Shown here in pieces: positions 27,964 to 37,438 of a stretch of 64,000 bases of DNA. The stretch's first letter is position 1, and every line of letters begins with the position of its first letter. Below the pieces are notes generated by a model. The model did not search any database. It worked only from the letters and a program-made list of their open reading frames with translations, and was not told where the DNA came from. The translations under genes were made by a program, and so were the position numbers. Source of the stretch: Muribaculaceae bacterium (lineage in GTDB: Bacteria; Bacteroidota; Bacteroidia; Bacteroidales; Muribaculaceae); assembly GCA_022509125.1 (NCBI GenBank), contig JAFLTU010000003.1:1-64000 (forward strand), in the 5' to 3' direction.

Positions 27964-30657
27964 ATGAAATTATTTAAGCTTTTTATATTTATTGCTTCTT
28001 CAATCGTGATCGGTTCGCTTGCCGGTTGCACTGATGAGGCGATCTCTCCCTTTGACCCTTCCGGTTCCGGAGGTTATGAAGAGGTGAAGGGCGATGCACT
28101 GAAATTCACGGTGAAATTAGACCGTGTTTTCGATGAAAAAGATGGAACTCGTGCCTTGGACTATGAATGGGATAATACCACTTATGCCTACTACGAGAAT
28201 TACATCGACGTGCAGGATATGTTCCATGTCTATTTCTTCGACCTTACAGGTAAATTCCTTTTTGAGTCAAAGAGCCGATGGGTCAACCAGCTCTCTTCAG
28301 GCACAACCACCGAATGGGAAGTGACATCCCCCGTATTCACTATGGGCAACGCCGATGATTATGGCGACTATTGGGCCTATATAAAAGATAAACTACGCAA
28401 TGAAGGGTTCAAGATTGCAATCCTTGCCAACCATACCGAAAGCCAGGTTCCACAAGACTGGGGTCCGGAAAAAACAAAATATTCCGAAGCTTACGATGCG
28501 GTTCGTAAAGGCCTTCAGCCGATTGCCGAAGACCTAAAAGATAAAACTCTACCGGAATTGGAGAAAAGCTTGGTGACAATCAACGATTTCCATTTTACCA
28601 ATTCAAGCGGTGCGTATAATAGTAAGGGCACAGACGCTCAAAAAAAGAGATATGAAGCATATAAAGCCGTTGTAAAAGATGGAAGCCTCACCGGTCCTTC
28701 AAATATCTGGATGGTGAGCCGCTCGGAAATGAACGATGGCCTCAATCCATTTCCTAAATCCTTTGATAGCCGGGCTACTGCTAAAGAATGGATACGTGAA
28801 TTTTGGGACCCTTCCCGACGCTTGAATCCTAAGGATGCGGTCTACATGAATGAAACCCAATATCGTTTCTATCGCCATCTCCATTATCTTTGGAATTTCG
28901 GCGGAGATGACAGGTTTACTATAAAGACCGATGCTTCCGGAAATATTGTCAGAGATAAATATGAAGATCCGGAATTTGAGGAAACAGTCAAGAACGCTTC
29001 TTCAAATCCTATCTCCTATTCCTACCATGCCAAAGAATGGGAAGGGCGTAACGGATACGTTCTCAGAAACTGGCTTACAGATTGGAAGGCTGGCACTCCA
29101 AAAACCTCAGCTTCTTATGGATCCGATTTTTCAATCCATAGCGACGACTATGGCGAATTTTATAATATAGATTTCACTCCCGGCGGATATTCCGAAGCCG
29201 TAGTCCCCGACGAATCTCAAAAATACTACGGGGTGAAATTGAAAGCCATTTCTGAACCCACTGATTTCGATACTTCAGTTAAGGATTGCATCCATTTTAC
29301 AGCACGTTCTGTCGGTTCTATATTCCTTAAAGTATCAGGCGGGTCAGGCACTAATAAATTGCAGATTAAGATCAATGGCAATATGAACGACTCTAAGTCT
29401 TACACTGTTGCCGCCAACAAAACAACGGATATTTCCCACGAATCCTTGGCCCATTGTGCCGGTGGAGATGCCGATGTGTGGATCTATTGCACCAGCGGTG
29501 AGGTGACAATACATCAGATAGAGTTCGTAAGAGATCAGTATCTGTATCTCACCGACCGTGAGGGGATCCTCCCTTCGATGGAAAACCCCATTCCAATGTA
29601 TGGAGTGCAAGATTTCCCTCCTTTGGGCGACGTTTGGGATGAGGGTTCCACCTATAATCTTTCCCAGATACTTGAAGGGTCTATTTCCGACATTTATCAA
29701 TCAAGATCTATATCCCTGATTAGGTCTGTGGCGAAAGTCACAGTTTGGTTCCCTAAAACACTTGGAGAACCCAAACATATATATGCCAGAGGTTTTAATA
29801 CTACGGCCTTCGCGGAGCCAATGGATGTGTTCATGCCAACCAATCTTCTTTGGAGCAAGGATGTGAGCCATCCGCAGTCTGTCAACTATGACAAGTCTTT
29901 CGATGCTAATTACTATGATAAATACTTCGGATTTTATAGAAATTTCTACAAATTCTCTTCCGATGCTGAAAAAAAGGAGAAACAGGCGGAAATAACCGGA
30001 CTGACTCACAACGGCGTCTGCGAATGGTATAAGCTGCAAGAATTCGGACCATATTTCGGAAGCAATCTAGCATTTGACACCTACTATGGATGGCTATACG
30101 GTTCGTGGGCTAAATTACCATTCCCATGGCATTATAACAATCTGGAGGCTTATCAAAACCTTTCTCCCGTTAACGGATTCGATTCTCCCCACATTTTCAA
30201 TCCTCTTATTCTGCGGGCCGACTTCATAAGTTTTGTAGATGTCACCAAATATTTCAACGACAACTACTATCACTACGTCATATACATGCCGGAAAGAGCT
30301 ATCGACGATCCCACAACTCTGGCCGATAAAGCTTCTGGCACTACAATTATTCCACATATCGAAATACGGTTTAAAAGTGGAAGCACACAGGTCACGGCAA
30401 CTGACGACCGAAATCTCGAAGATAATGATTGCTACAGGATATATTTCACCCAAAACGGTATGACCGACTACGGAAGATCTCTGAAAAAAGACGACTTCAA
30501 CGCCTATGAACAGAACAATTCCAACTTGAAGAAACATTGGCCTGTGGTGAGAAACCATCTCTATCGGTTTATTGTAACCGATGTCAATCAAACTGACCTT
30601 AACTTCCTTATCGTGGATGCCGAACAACGGTTCCCAGAAGAAATAGTCTACGAATAA
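27964..30657 (+). CDS. Large fimbrial accessory/tip-like lipoprotein (897 aa)
   Basis: Exported lipoprotein: lipobox SLAGC, C22. A GTRALDY motif with R63 is a candidate arginine-protease processing site, as in pilins that are trimmed before assembly. Residues about 440-525 look like an inserted beta-sandwich (FTARSVGSIFLKVSGGSG ...). The LIRSVAKVTVWFP strand (about 585-597) and a C-terminal HWPVVRNHLYRFIVTDV block (about 860-876) are fimbrillin signatures. Length and insertion point to a tip or minor subunit rather than the main polymer. The substrate of the extra domain is unknown. Same operon as the flanking fimbrial genes. Confidence 0.72.
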   Translation: MKLFKLFIFIASSIVIGSLAGCTDEAISPFDPSGSGGYEEVKGDALKFTVKLDRVFDEKDGTRALDYEWDNTTYAYYENYIDVQDMFHVYFFDLTGKFLFESKSRWVNQLSSGTTTEWEVTSPVFTMGNADDYGDYWAYIKDKLRNEGFKIAILANHTESQVPQDWGPEKTKYSEAYDAVRKGLQPIAEDLKDKTLPELEKSLVTINDFHFTNSSGAYNSKGTDAQKKRYEAYKAVVKDGSLTGPSNIWMVSRSEMNDGLNPFPKSFDSRATAKEWIREFWDPSRRLNPKDAVYMNETQYRFYRHLHYLWNFGGDDRFTIKTDASGNIVRDKYEDPEFEETVKNASSNPISYSYHAKEWEGRNGYVLRNWLTDWKAGTPKTSASYGSDFSIHSDDYGEFYNIDFTPGGYSEAVVPDESQKYYGVKLKAISEPTDFDTSVKDCIHFTARSVGSIFLKVSGGSGTNKLQIKINGNMNDSKSYTVAANKTTDISHESLAHCAGGDADVWIYCTSGEVTIHQIEFVRDQYLYLTDREGILPSMENPIPMYGVQDFPPLGDVWDEGSTYNLSQILEGSISDIYQSRSISLIRSVAKVTVWFPKTLGEPKHIYARGFNTTAFAEPMDVFMPTNLLWSKDVSHPQSVNYDKSFDANYYDKYFGFYRNFYKFSSDAEKKEKQAEITGLTHNGVCEWYKLQEFGPYFGSNLAFDTYYGWLYGSWAKLPFPWHYNNLEAYQNLSPVNGFDSPHIFNPLILRADFISFVDVTKYFNDNYYHYVIYMPERAIDDPTTLADKASGTTIIPHIEIRFKSGSTQVTATDDRNLEDNDCYRIYFTQNGMTDYGRSLKKDDFNAYEQNNSNLKKHWPVVRNHLYRFIVTDVNQTDLNFLIVDAEQRFPEEIVYE

Positions 30658-30736
30658 AAAATTGCAAACTCATTCTTCTTTCAGTTAATATAATTCTACC
30701 TCTATTCTACCTCTATAATAGTTCCGACTTCTATAT

Positions 30737-33700
30737 ATGCTTCATAAATCTCTGAGATATACTTTTTATATCCTTTCTTTTCTCATGATTCTGGCAACCG
30801 GCTCATGTGCCGATGAGAATCTGATTGCTCCTGACGGCAACCAAAGTCAGCATGGCAATCCTTATTCCGCTTATGTTAAAGTAAATTTAATTGCCTGTGA
30901 GAGCGCTCTGCGAACAAGAGATGTCACGATGGATCCCGGAGCCGTCATGAATATCACTTCCCTTTGGGTTGGTATCTATGACATAAAGACCGGACATCGA
31001 CTCGGCATGAAGGAAAACCGCAACCTTAACCGCACCCTTATCCAGGCCGGGAAGGAAGTGTTGAATGCGATGCAGGTAGAAGTGCAGATCGAAGACGACA
31101 CTAAGTCTAACGACGTGGTGATGGTAGGTGTGGCAAATTACCATAATGTTGAAACCGACAACTATGGAAACGGACGTCCATTGGCAGATGTCCTCAACGA
31201 AGCCCTCACATGGGAAGATTTTTCCAATATTACTTTTGGTACCTGGTCAGCCCGGGCAGCTATAGAAAAAACGGATGAACCCCTTCTTATGGGATACTAC
31301 TATATAGAGGATGATTTAGACCAAACTAAAAAATACGTTACAAAAATTAATCAGATTCCTTCATCTGAGGAGGGAGAAATGCCCGGATTGGCAGGAAATG
31401 ACAATAATGCGATAAAGGTTTTCCCGGCTGAAAATTTAGACAAAATTAAAATGACACTGTCAAAAGATAATGTCTATGAAGAAATAGACGTCGATGCCCC
31501 TGAAGTAGAGCTCCCTGACGAAGATAATGACTATAGCACTCGTGCCGGAGAAACCAAAACTTTCTATAGTTTTAAAACCGGAACCCTGCAATTGAGACGC
31601 CTGCGCTCCCAAATCAATGTAAATATAATAACAGGTGACGGAGTGACAGTCAACGACGTTCACTACAAACGGTTTAACCTCCCAATGCAAACCTTTTTGG
31701 CGGCGCGTCGCACCGACCCTCGTCCCCAGACCCGTGATTTCGATGGCTGGCAGAAATATTCCGCAAATGCCTCCGACCTACGAATCGAACAGAAAGGCGG
31801 GTTGTATAACATCGACAATGCTTATTATTCTGATGCCCACTGGCAACCCACAAACGATAATCTCCAGTTTTCTTTCCAACATTTCGAAAATAAACGCTGG
31901 GGCATAGGAACAGTGAGTGGGGCATCGAATACAGAAAAATATGCCTCAAGAGAAAAAGTGAAAGCCGTCAATTCTTTCACTGAAACAACTTCTCCCTACC
32001 AAGATCCCTCAGAGGGGGGAAACGAACCCTCCACACGCGCTCTACCCGAAGGCAAAGAGGCTCTCTATCCTGCTCTGACCTCTGAAGAGATGGCCTATCA
32101 TAACTATGGTTCGGGGTTTGTGCTTAAAATGAATGTGTTCGACACAAAAAACGGACGTTACGGCCAAGTGGAATACACAATCCACGATGGTTTTTGCAAT
32201 GATGTGGAAGGCAATGAACTGCTGGCCGGTGACCCAAATTATAATGATAGATTTCTCGATTTCGCTTGCGTTAGAAACACTGTCTATAATTTCACTATCC
32301 GTGTAAACGGAATAGACAATATCCTTGTAAATGCCACTTCGGGAGAGACCCTCAGAGACGACCAATCGGGTGAAGTCTGGTCGATCATCTATCCTGAAAA
32401 GATGGAAAATGGAAGTGTGCCTATCAAGGGAGCCGAATACGAACCCTATTTCAGCTTCACGGAGGAAGAAATTCCCAATATCGCTTTCCGGGTGATCGGG
32501 GATGATGACGACGGGAACCGAGTGGACTATTACTATAACTGCCACCTTAATTCAGATAATCCATGGACATATTATAATAATTTTTACAACGTAGGATGGC
32601 CTCGTCTCGATAGCAGCACAGAGTTTATTGATTATAACGATCCGGCAAATATAACTCCTGATTCTCCTCAAAACAACGAAGAGGCCTATGGTAAAATCAA
32701 AACTCTTCTCAATAATTTATATATCACGGATTCTAAAGGAGCTCCATACACTGTAGATGAATGGATCGCCAAGGTGAAACCCAATGAAAAATATGGTTTC
32801 AAAATTGGCGAATACGACTATCAAGGCAACCTTAATGAAATCAAAGAGCATTTCCGTGCCCTCTATATATTCAACACCAATGAAATAGTTTATGGTGTCT
32901 CTGATGGAATACAGAACACTGCCCATCGCATCTATGGGGTGATTCAATATCCTGTAGACACGCGGCCTGTTGTGGAGAGAATCGCGCCTGTTTTCCCCGA
33001 CAACCGGTATGTAATATCCACGGAATCAAATTGCTGGAGGGGAAGCCAATATGGTTATATCCCGATTCAGTGGACACATAAGGATGGTATTATAGGATAC
33101 ACCCTTAGAGTAGATAATAATGTGGTGGAAATTCCAAGAAACGACATTCCCAAATACCTTTCCAACGGAGTCTTTACTTATAATTACATCACCGACGATC
33201 TTGCTATCGGTTCCCATAATGTCACCATCACCCCAACTATTGACACTGAACGTTTCCAGACGGGAGAGGGAAGCCTTGCTTGTTCCGGCATCATGAAGGT
33301 AGGCCCCTGCGGATGGTTGTTCTCCGAAAGCGGAACAACAAACAAGTGGGATCCCAAGGGTTATTATAATGGTGATTCAACTCATCTCGATTGGACCAAT
33401 TTCTATCTTTCCGATAGCCAGATCCAAAAAATGTTATCAACAGGAGGGAATGTTGAATTCCTTGGCTTGGAATACCATAGCCCCGTAATTACGTCCTCCG
33501 GTAGTTTCTGCAGTTTTGCAACAGAAAGCTCCGCTGATGCCACTACCGATCTCAAAGATTATTTCCTTTCCGGAGGAGGTGGAAGTCTCACGGGACGACA
33601 CTTTAAGATACGCGTTTCCGGTTCCGGTTACCTTCTGATTTTAGTTAAAAATAATAAAGGTAACAATGATACGCCACAATATATGTATATTTACGACGAA

Positions 33701-33883
33701 AACCAGAATCTCATTGCAACAACCGGAGCGGTAACTAACAGTATCGGCAAAAAATATGTCGATAAAACAAGTGAACTCGCAGATGGCCAGATCCATGATT
33801 TGTATATTTATTCAGACCTATCGTGGCGTACATATCTGATTGCATGGATTCCAAAACGACTTTATAATCCAAATCATAGCTAA
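30737..33883 (+). CDS. Very large fimbrial tip-like lipoprotein (1048 aa)
   Basis: Exported lipoprotein: lipobox ATGSC, C24. An ALRTRDV motif with R61 is a candidate processing site. A TLQLRRLRSQINVNI strand (near 285-300) and a FACVRNTVYNFTIRVNG block (near 515-530) correspond to the conserved fimbrillin strands, as in DUF4906-like Bacteroidales proteins. About 500 extra residues follow that C-terminal signature. The last 120 form a beta-sandwich-like domain (RHFKIRVSGSGYLLILVKNN ...) similar in style to the insert of the preceding protein. It looks like a pilin with an added adhesive head. No catalytic motif is seen. Confidence 0.68.
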   Translation: MLHKSLRYTFYILSFLMILATGSCADENLIAPDGNQSQHGNPYSAYVKVNLIACESALRTRDVTMDPGAVMNITSLWVGIYDIKTGHRLGMKENRNLNRTLIQAGKEVLNAMQVEVQIEDDTKSNDVVMVGVANYHNVETDNYGNGRPLADVLNEALTWEDFSNITFGTWSARAAIEKTDEPLLMGYYYIEDDLDQTKKYVTKINQIPSSEEGEMPGLAGNDNNAIKVFPAENLDKIKMTLSKDNVYEEIDVDAPEVELPDEDNDYSTRAGETKTFYSFKTGTLQLRRLRSQINVNIITGDGVTVNDVHYKRFNLPMQTFLAARRTDPRPQTRDFDGWQKYSANASDLRIEQKGGLYNIDNAYYSDAHWQPTNDNLQFSFQHFENKRWGIGTVSGASNTEKYASREKVKAVNSFTETTSPYQDPSEGGNEPSTRALPEGKEALYPALTSEEMAYHNYGSGFVLKMNVFDTKNGRYGQVEYTIHDGFCNDVEGNELLAGDPNYNDRFLDFACVRNTVYNFTIRVNGIDNILVNATSGETLRDDQSGEVWSIIYPEKMENGSVPIKGAEYEPYFSFTEEEIPNIAFRVIGDDDDGNRVDYYYNCHLNSDNPWTYYNNFYNVGWPRLDSSTEFIDYNDPANITPDSPQNNEEAYGKIKTLLNNLYITDSKGAPYTVDEWIAKVKPNEKYGFKIGEYDYQGNLNEIKEHFRALYIFNTNEIVYGVSDGIQNTAHRIYGVIQYPVDTRPVVERIAPVFPDNRYVISTESNCWRGSQYGYIPIQWTHKDGIIGYTLRVDNNVVEIPRNDIPKYLSNGVFTYNYITDDLAIGSHNVTITPTIDTERFQTGEGSLACSGIMKVGPCGWLFSESGTTNKWDPKGYYNGDSTHLDWTNFYLSDSQIQKMLSTGGNVEFLGLEYHSPVITSSGSFCSFATESSADATTDLKDYFLSGGGGSLTGRHFKIRVSGSGYLLILVKNNKGNNDTPQYMYIYDENQNLIATTGAVTNSIGKKYVDKTSELADGQIHDLYIYSDLSWRTYLIAWIPKRLYNPNHS

Positions 33884-33912
33884 TTAGGGTTCCAAAATCA
33901 ATTGTGTAAATT

Positions 33913-35085
33913 ATGGCAAAAGAAGGCGATAGGGTCAGATTTCTTAACAGCACAGGTGGCGGTGTGATCCGCCGTATCGAGGGCAAAACAGCCTACGTCG
34001 AAGACGAAGATGGATTTGAATCCCCAATCCTGCTGAAAGATGTCGTGGTGGTGATGCCTGCCGGACATGAGAGTGCTATAAAGGGTTCATCTATCATGTT
34101 CGACCAAAAGGCCTACGATGCCGGCAAAACAACGGACACATCTAAAACTCCACAGACTTCTTCGCTTAGAGCTGGAAGAGACCATGACTTAGATGCTCCT
34201 ACTTCTGCTGAGACCCCTGAGGAAAAACCGGAGGAAACTAAGCATGGAGATGTCCCGTCAATTCTCCTGGCCTTCGAACCCGACAATTTGAAAAACCTCA
34301 GCAACACAAAGTTTGCAGGGGTATTGGTCAACGATTCTAACTTTTACATAGATTTTACATTCCTGAAACGTTCGGCTACCGACCGCGGGTGGGAACTCGT
34401 TTTCAAAGGCACGGTGAATCCCAACGAACTAATCGATGTCGTGGTAGTCACTCATGAAGATCTCCCCGACTACGGAAAGATCGCCCTCCAAGGAATTGCC
34501 TATAAGAAAGACAAACCGTTTCCACTGTTCCCTCCCCTAAATGTGACGAGAAGGCTCGACCTCACAAAATTCCATAAACTGCATTGTTTCCGCGAAAGCA
34601 AATATTTTGATTCTTCCGTGCTTGAATTCCCTCTTCTATCGGCGGGCGAGACAGTGGCTCAGACTGAGATAGATACCGAAAAATTAGAGGCAAGTCTCAA
34701 AGGTGACAACTCTAAGGAATTGGCAAAGGAATTGGCAAAAAAATATAAAACTTCCTCTGCCGACAAAAAATCGGGTCCTGCGACGAGCCCCTTCAAAAAG
34801 TTACCACTCATTGAAGTTGATCTACATATTGGAGAACTCACAGACACCCTGGCAGGCATGGAACCCAAAGACATGCTCGAGATGCAGCTGGCCGAAGTCA
34901 GAAAAACAATGGAAGCCCACTCCCGACGTATAGGCCAAAAGATTGTCTTTATCCATGGCAAAGGCGAAGGAGTCTTGCGCAAAGCAGTGATTGATCTTCT
35001 CAAAAAAGAATACCCCAAAGCTGAACTACAAGACGCCTCCTTCCGCGAATACGGTTTCGGAGCCACACTCGTAACCATTCACTAA
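33913..35085 (+). CDS. DUF2027 protein with C-terminal Smr domain
   Basis: A 390-aa cytoplasmic protein. The N-terminus (about 1-60, GDRVRFLNSTGGGVIRRIEGKTAYVEDEDGFE) is a small barrel like that in MutS2-related proteins. The middle is a DUF2027-type beta-rich region. A low-complexity linker near 285 leads to an Smr domain (about 300-390) with the hallmark DLHIGEL (DLHG-like) and HGKGEGVLRKAV motifs. Smr domains act as nucleases or RNA-binding modules. Here the role is unknown. It starts 30 bases after the fimbrial tip gene with no visible terminator between. The gap downstream is filled with 7-base repeats. Confidence 0.88.
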   Translation: MAKEGDRVRFLNSTGGGVIRRIEGKTAYVEDEDGFESPILLKDVVVVMPAGHESAIKGSSIMFDQKAYDAGKTTDTSKTPQTSSLRAGRDHDLDAPTSAETPEEKPEETKHGDVPSILLAFEPDNLKNLSNTKFAGVLVNDSNFYIDFTFLKRSATDRGWELVFKGTVNPNELIDVVVVTHEDLPDYGKIALQGIAYKKDKPFPLFPPLNVTRRLDLTKFHKLHCFRESKYFDSSVLEFPLLSAGETVAQTEIDTEKLEASLKGDNSKELAKELAKKYKTSSADKKSGPATSPFKKLPLIEVDLHIGELTDTLAGMEPKDMLEMQLAEVRKTMEAHSRRIGQKIVFIHGKGEGVLRKAVIDLLKKEYPKAELQDASFREYGFGATLVTIH

Positions 35086-35093
35086 TCCCCGTA

Positions 35094-35220
35094 CTTAATC
35101 CTTATACCCAATACCTCCTCCTAAATACCTAATCCCCCACCCTATCCCTTAAACATAATCCTCATACCTAATCCCTAACATCCCATACTTAATCCCCTAT
35201 CTCTAATCCATAATCCATTG
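35094..35220. repeat. Degenerate 7-base repeat, CCTAATC type
   Basis: C/T/A-only sequence following the Smr gene stop. The right half (about 35160-35215) reads in one phase as CCTAATC, CCTAACA, TCCCATA, CTTAATC, CCCTATC, TCTAATC, CATAATC. The left half has the same composition and period with a phase slip. Confidence 0.6.
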
Positions 35221-35230
35221 ATTATGGATT
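35205..35230. other. Perfect 11-bp inverted repeat before serS
   Basis: AATCCATAATC (35205-35215) and GATTATGGATT (35220-35230) with a 4-base loop. There is no T tract. Its right arm touches the putative -33 box of serS, so it could be a terminator, an attenuator or an operator. Confidence 0.5.
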
Positions 35231-35260
35231 TGTCTGTTAGAGCTTTTTGAATTATTTTTG
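35229..35260 (+). promoter_or_regulatory. Promoter of serS (-33 and -7 boxes)
   Basis: TTTG (35229-35232) and TATTTTTG (35253-35260) with 20 bases between them, 23 bases before the serS ATG. Best-formed plus-strand promoter in the window. Confidence 0.65.
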
Positions 35261-35283
35261 CATATCCACTATAAAATCACGTC

Positions 35284-36552
35284 ATGCTGACACTCCAGAC
35301 TATAAAAGCAGACCCCCAGTTCGTCATAAATAGATTGGCCGTCAAGGGGTTTGATGGTAAGAAAATCATCAATGAAATTTTAGATATCGACGCCCGTCGC
35401 CGTCGACTCCAACAGAAATGCGACTCCGACGCAAATGAACTCAAAAAACTTGCAGCCTCAATAGGAGCCCTCATGAAAGAGGGAAAGAAGGATGAAGCAG
35501 AGGAGGCTAAGGGGAAAGTGGCGGAAATCAAGGAGGAAACCAAAAAGATGCAGAAGGAGCTTGAGGAAAGCGAAAACGAGATGCGCGAACTCCTCCTGAC
35601 TGTCCCCAATCTGCCGAACGCCGATGTCCCGGAAGGTCTCACAGCCGAAGACAACGTCACGGTTAAAACAGGAGGCAAAATGCCGGAACTCGGACCGGAT
35701 GCTCTCCCCCACTGGGACCTCGCCAAGAAATACAATCTAATAGACTTCGAACTGGGAGTGAAGGTCACCGGAGCAGGCTTCCCGTTCTATATTGGGAAAG
35801 GAGCTCGTCTGCAAAGAGCCCTCATACAATTCTTCCTCGATAGCGCAGCCGAGGCTGGTTACACGGAAGTGGAACCTCCCTTTGTGGTCAATGCAGCTTC
35901 AGGATATGGCACAGGTCAACTCCCCGACAAAGAGGGTCAGATGTACCATGTCACAGTAGACGACCTTTACCTTATTCCCACAGCCGAAGTGCCCGTCACC
36001 AATATCTATCGCGACGTTATCATTCCTGCCGGTGAGCTTCCGAAGAAGAATTGCGCCTACTCTCCATGCTGGCGCCGTGAAGCCGGAAGCTATGGTAAAG
36101 ATGTCAGAGGTCTCAATCGTCTCCATCAGTTTGACAAAGTAGAGATTGTCAGAATCGAAAAACCGGAAGACTCCTACGCCGCCCTCGAAGAAATGAAGGC
36201 TCACGTAGAGAACCTCCTCAATGGGCTCGGCCTTCCCTGGAGAATCCTGAAGCTTTGTGGTGGAGATATGTCGTTCACTTCAGCCATCACATTCGATTTC
36301 GAAGTCTGGAGCGCCGCACAGCAACGTTGGCTCGAAGTTTCTTCAGTTTCCAACTTCGAGACCTATCAGGCCAACCGTCTCAAATGCCGTTACCGTGACG
36401 ACAAGAAGACAAAACTTTGCCACACTCTTAACGGAAGCGCGCTGGCACTACCGAGAATTGTGGCCGCAATCCTCGAAGACTTCCAGACCCCAGAAGGTAT
36501 AATCGTGCCCGAGTGTCTGAGAAAATACACCGGTTTCGACCTTATCAACTGA
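35284..36552 (+). CDS. serS: Seryl-tRNA synthetase
   Basis: SerRS charges tRNA-Ser. The 422 aa comprise an N-terminal coiled-coil tRNA-binding arm (about 28-105, lysine/glutamate rich) followed by the class II catalytic core: TAEVPVTNIYRD, motif 2 with RREAGSYGKDVRGLNRLHQF, and motif 3 with GSALALPRIVAAILEDFQ near the end. Normal length. It leads a cluster with a kinase-like protein 34 bases downstream. Confidence 0.98.
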   Translation: MLTLQTIKADPQFVINRLAVKGFDGKKIINEILDIDARRRRLQQKCDSDANELKKLAASIGALMKEGKKDEAEEAKGKVAEIKEETKKMQKELEESENEMRELLLTVPNLPNADVPEGLTAEDNVTVKTGGKMPELGPDALPHWDLAKKYNLIDFELGVKVTGAGFPFYIGKGARLQRALIQFFLDSAAEAGYTEVEPPFVVNAASGYGTGQLPDKEGQMYHVTVDDLYLIPTAEVPVTNIYRDVIIPAGELPKKNCAYSPCWRREAGSYGKDVRGLNRLHQFDKVEIVRIEKPEDSYAALEEMKAHVENLLNGLGLPWRILKLCGGDMSFTSAITFDFEVWSAAQQRWLEVSSVSNFETYQANRLKCRYRDDKKTKLCHTLNGSALALPRIVAAILEDFQTPEGIIVPECLRKYTGFDLIN

Positions 36553-36586
36553 TTTCGAGCCCTTAAAACCGGCAACAACTCTAATA

Positions 36587-37366
36587 ATGATGAATAGCCA
36601 AGCCCCATATCCCTACGTCAGCAAAGAGGAAAAAGCCATTCCCATCGACGACCCGTCGGGGAAATGGAGCGACCTTTATCTCTTGCCTGAATGGGAAGAG
36701 GAATTTTATAACGTCTACACGGTCAAAAAACATGGCAAATGGGTTATGCTCAAGGCCCTTAAGCCCCAGTTTGCCGACAATCCCCAATATAAGGCTCTCC
36801 TCGAAAAGGAATTCGATGTGCGCTATAATCTGGCTCATCCTAATATTGTGATGGTCAACGACTTGGAAAAAGTGCCCGGAGTTGGACTCGCTATTATAAC
36901 CGACGACGTTTACGGCTATTCCTTGCGCCGTCTAATCGATGAGAAACGTCTCACTCCCAAAATTATCCGGCGCCTAGAGACTCAACTGCTCGATGCAATG
37001 CAATATATTCAGGAAAACCACGTAAGCCACGTGCCAATCACGCCTGAAACTATTATTTTCACTGAATATAACGAAAATCTCAAACTAACCAACGTGGGTT
37101 TCGACCAACGTGCATACCTGTCGGAACAGGACACACGAGCTGACATCGCCTCTTATGGGAAGGTTATCAACGAAGTGCTCGACCATCTTCCCACGAGTCT
37201 TCCCAAACTCAGACGTATCGCAAAAAAATGCGAGTCAGAGAATGGATATCGCACTGTGGCCGATCTTCAACTCGACATGGAGCGAAGATCTTCAAGCCAG
37301 ATCTATATTTTTATTTGTTGCTTCATCGTCTTGATGGCTTGCATTCTCATCTGGCTAACCATCTAA
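36587..37366 (+). CDS. Tail-anchored pseudokinase-like protein
   Basis: A 259-aa protein with a recognisable Hanks-type kinase fold but broken catalytic motifs. The VAIK-type lysine is kept (WVMLKAL, K56), as is a helix-C glutamate candidate near 73-75. The HRDLKPEN loop reads HVPITPET (H148, P150 in place of Asp, T155 in place of Asn). The DFG motif reads NVG (N169 in place of Asp). The glycine-rich loop is absent. A single transmembrane helix at 239-258 ends the protein, so the kinase-like domain would face the cytoplasm. Catalysis is unlikely; scaffolding or ligand sensing is possible. It follows serS by 34 bases. Confidence 0.78.
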   Translation: MMNSQAPYPYVSKEEKAIPIDDPSGKWSDLYLLPEWEEEFYNVYTVKKHGKWVMLKALKPQFADNPQYKALLEKEFDVRYNLAHPNIVMVNDLEKVPGVGLAIITDDVYGYSLRRLIDEKRLTPKIIRRLETQLLDAMQYIQENHVSHVPITPETIIFTEYNENLKLTNVGFDQRAYLSEQDTRADIASYGKVINEVLDHLPTSLPKLRRIAKKCESENGYRTVADLQLDMERRSSSQIYIFICCFIVLMACILIWLTI

Positions 37367-37400
37367 GATATATTATTTTATCTCCAATCTCCTTATTTTA

Positions 37401-37421
37401 ACTTTAAACTTTAAACTTTAA
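37401..37421. repeat. Three-unit 7-base repeat ACTTTAA
   Basis: Three exact in-phase copies of ACTTTAA in the 72-base gap between the pseudokinase and the GNAT-like gene. Confidence 0.75.
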
Positions 37422-37438
37422 AATCAGAAATCTCCTCT

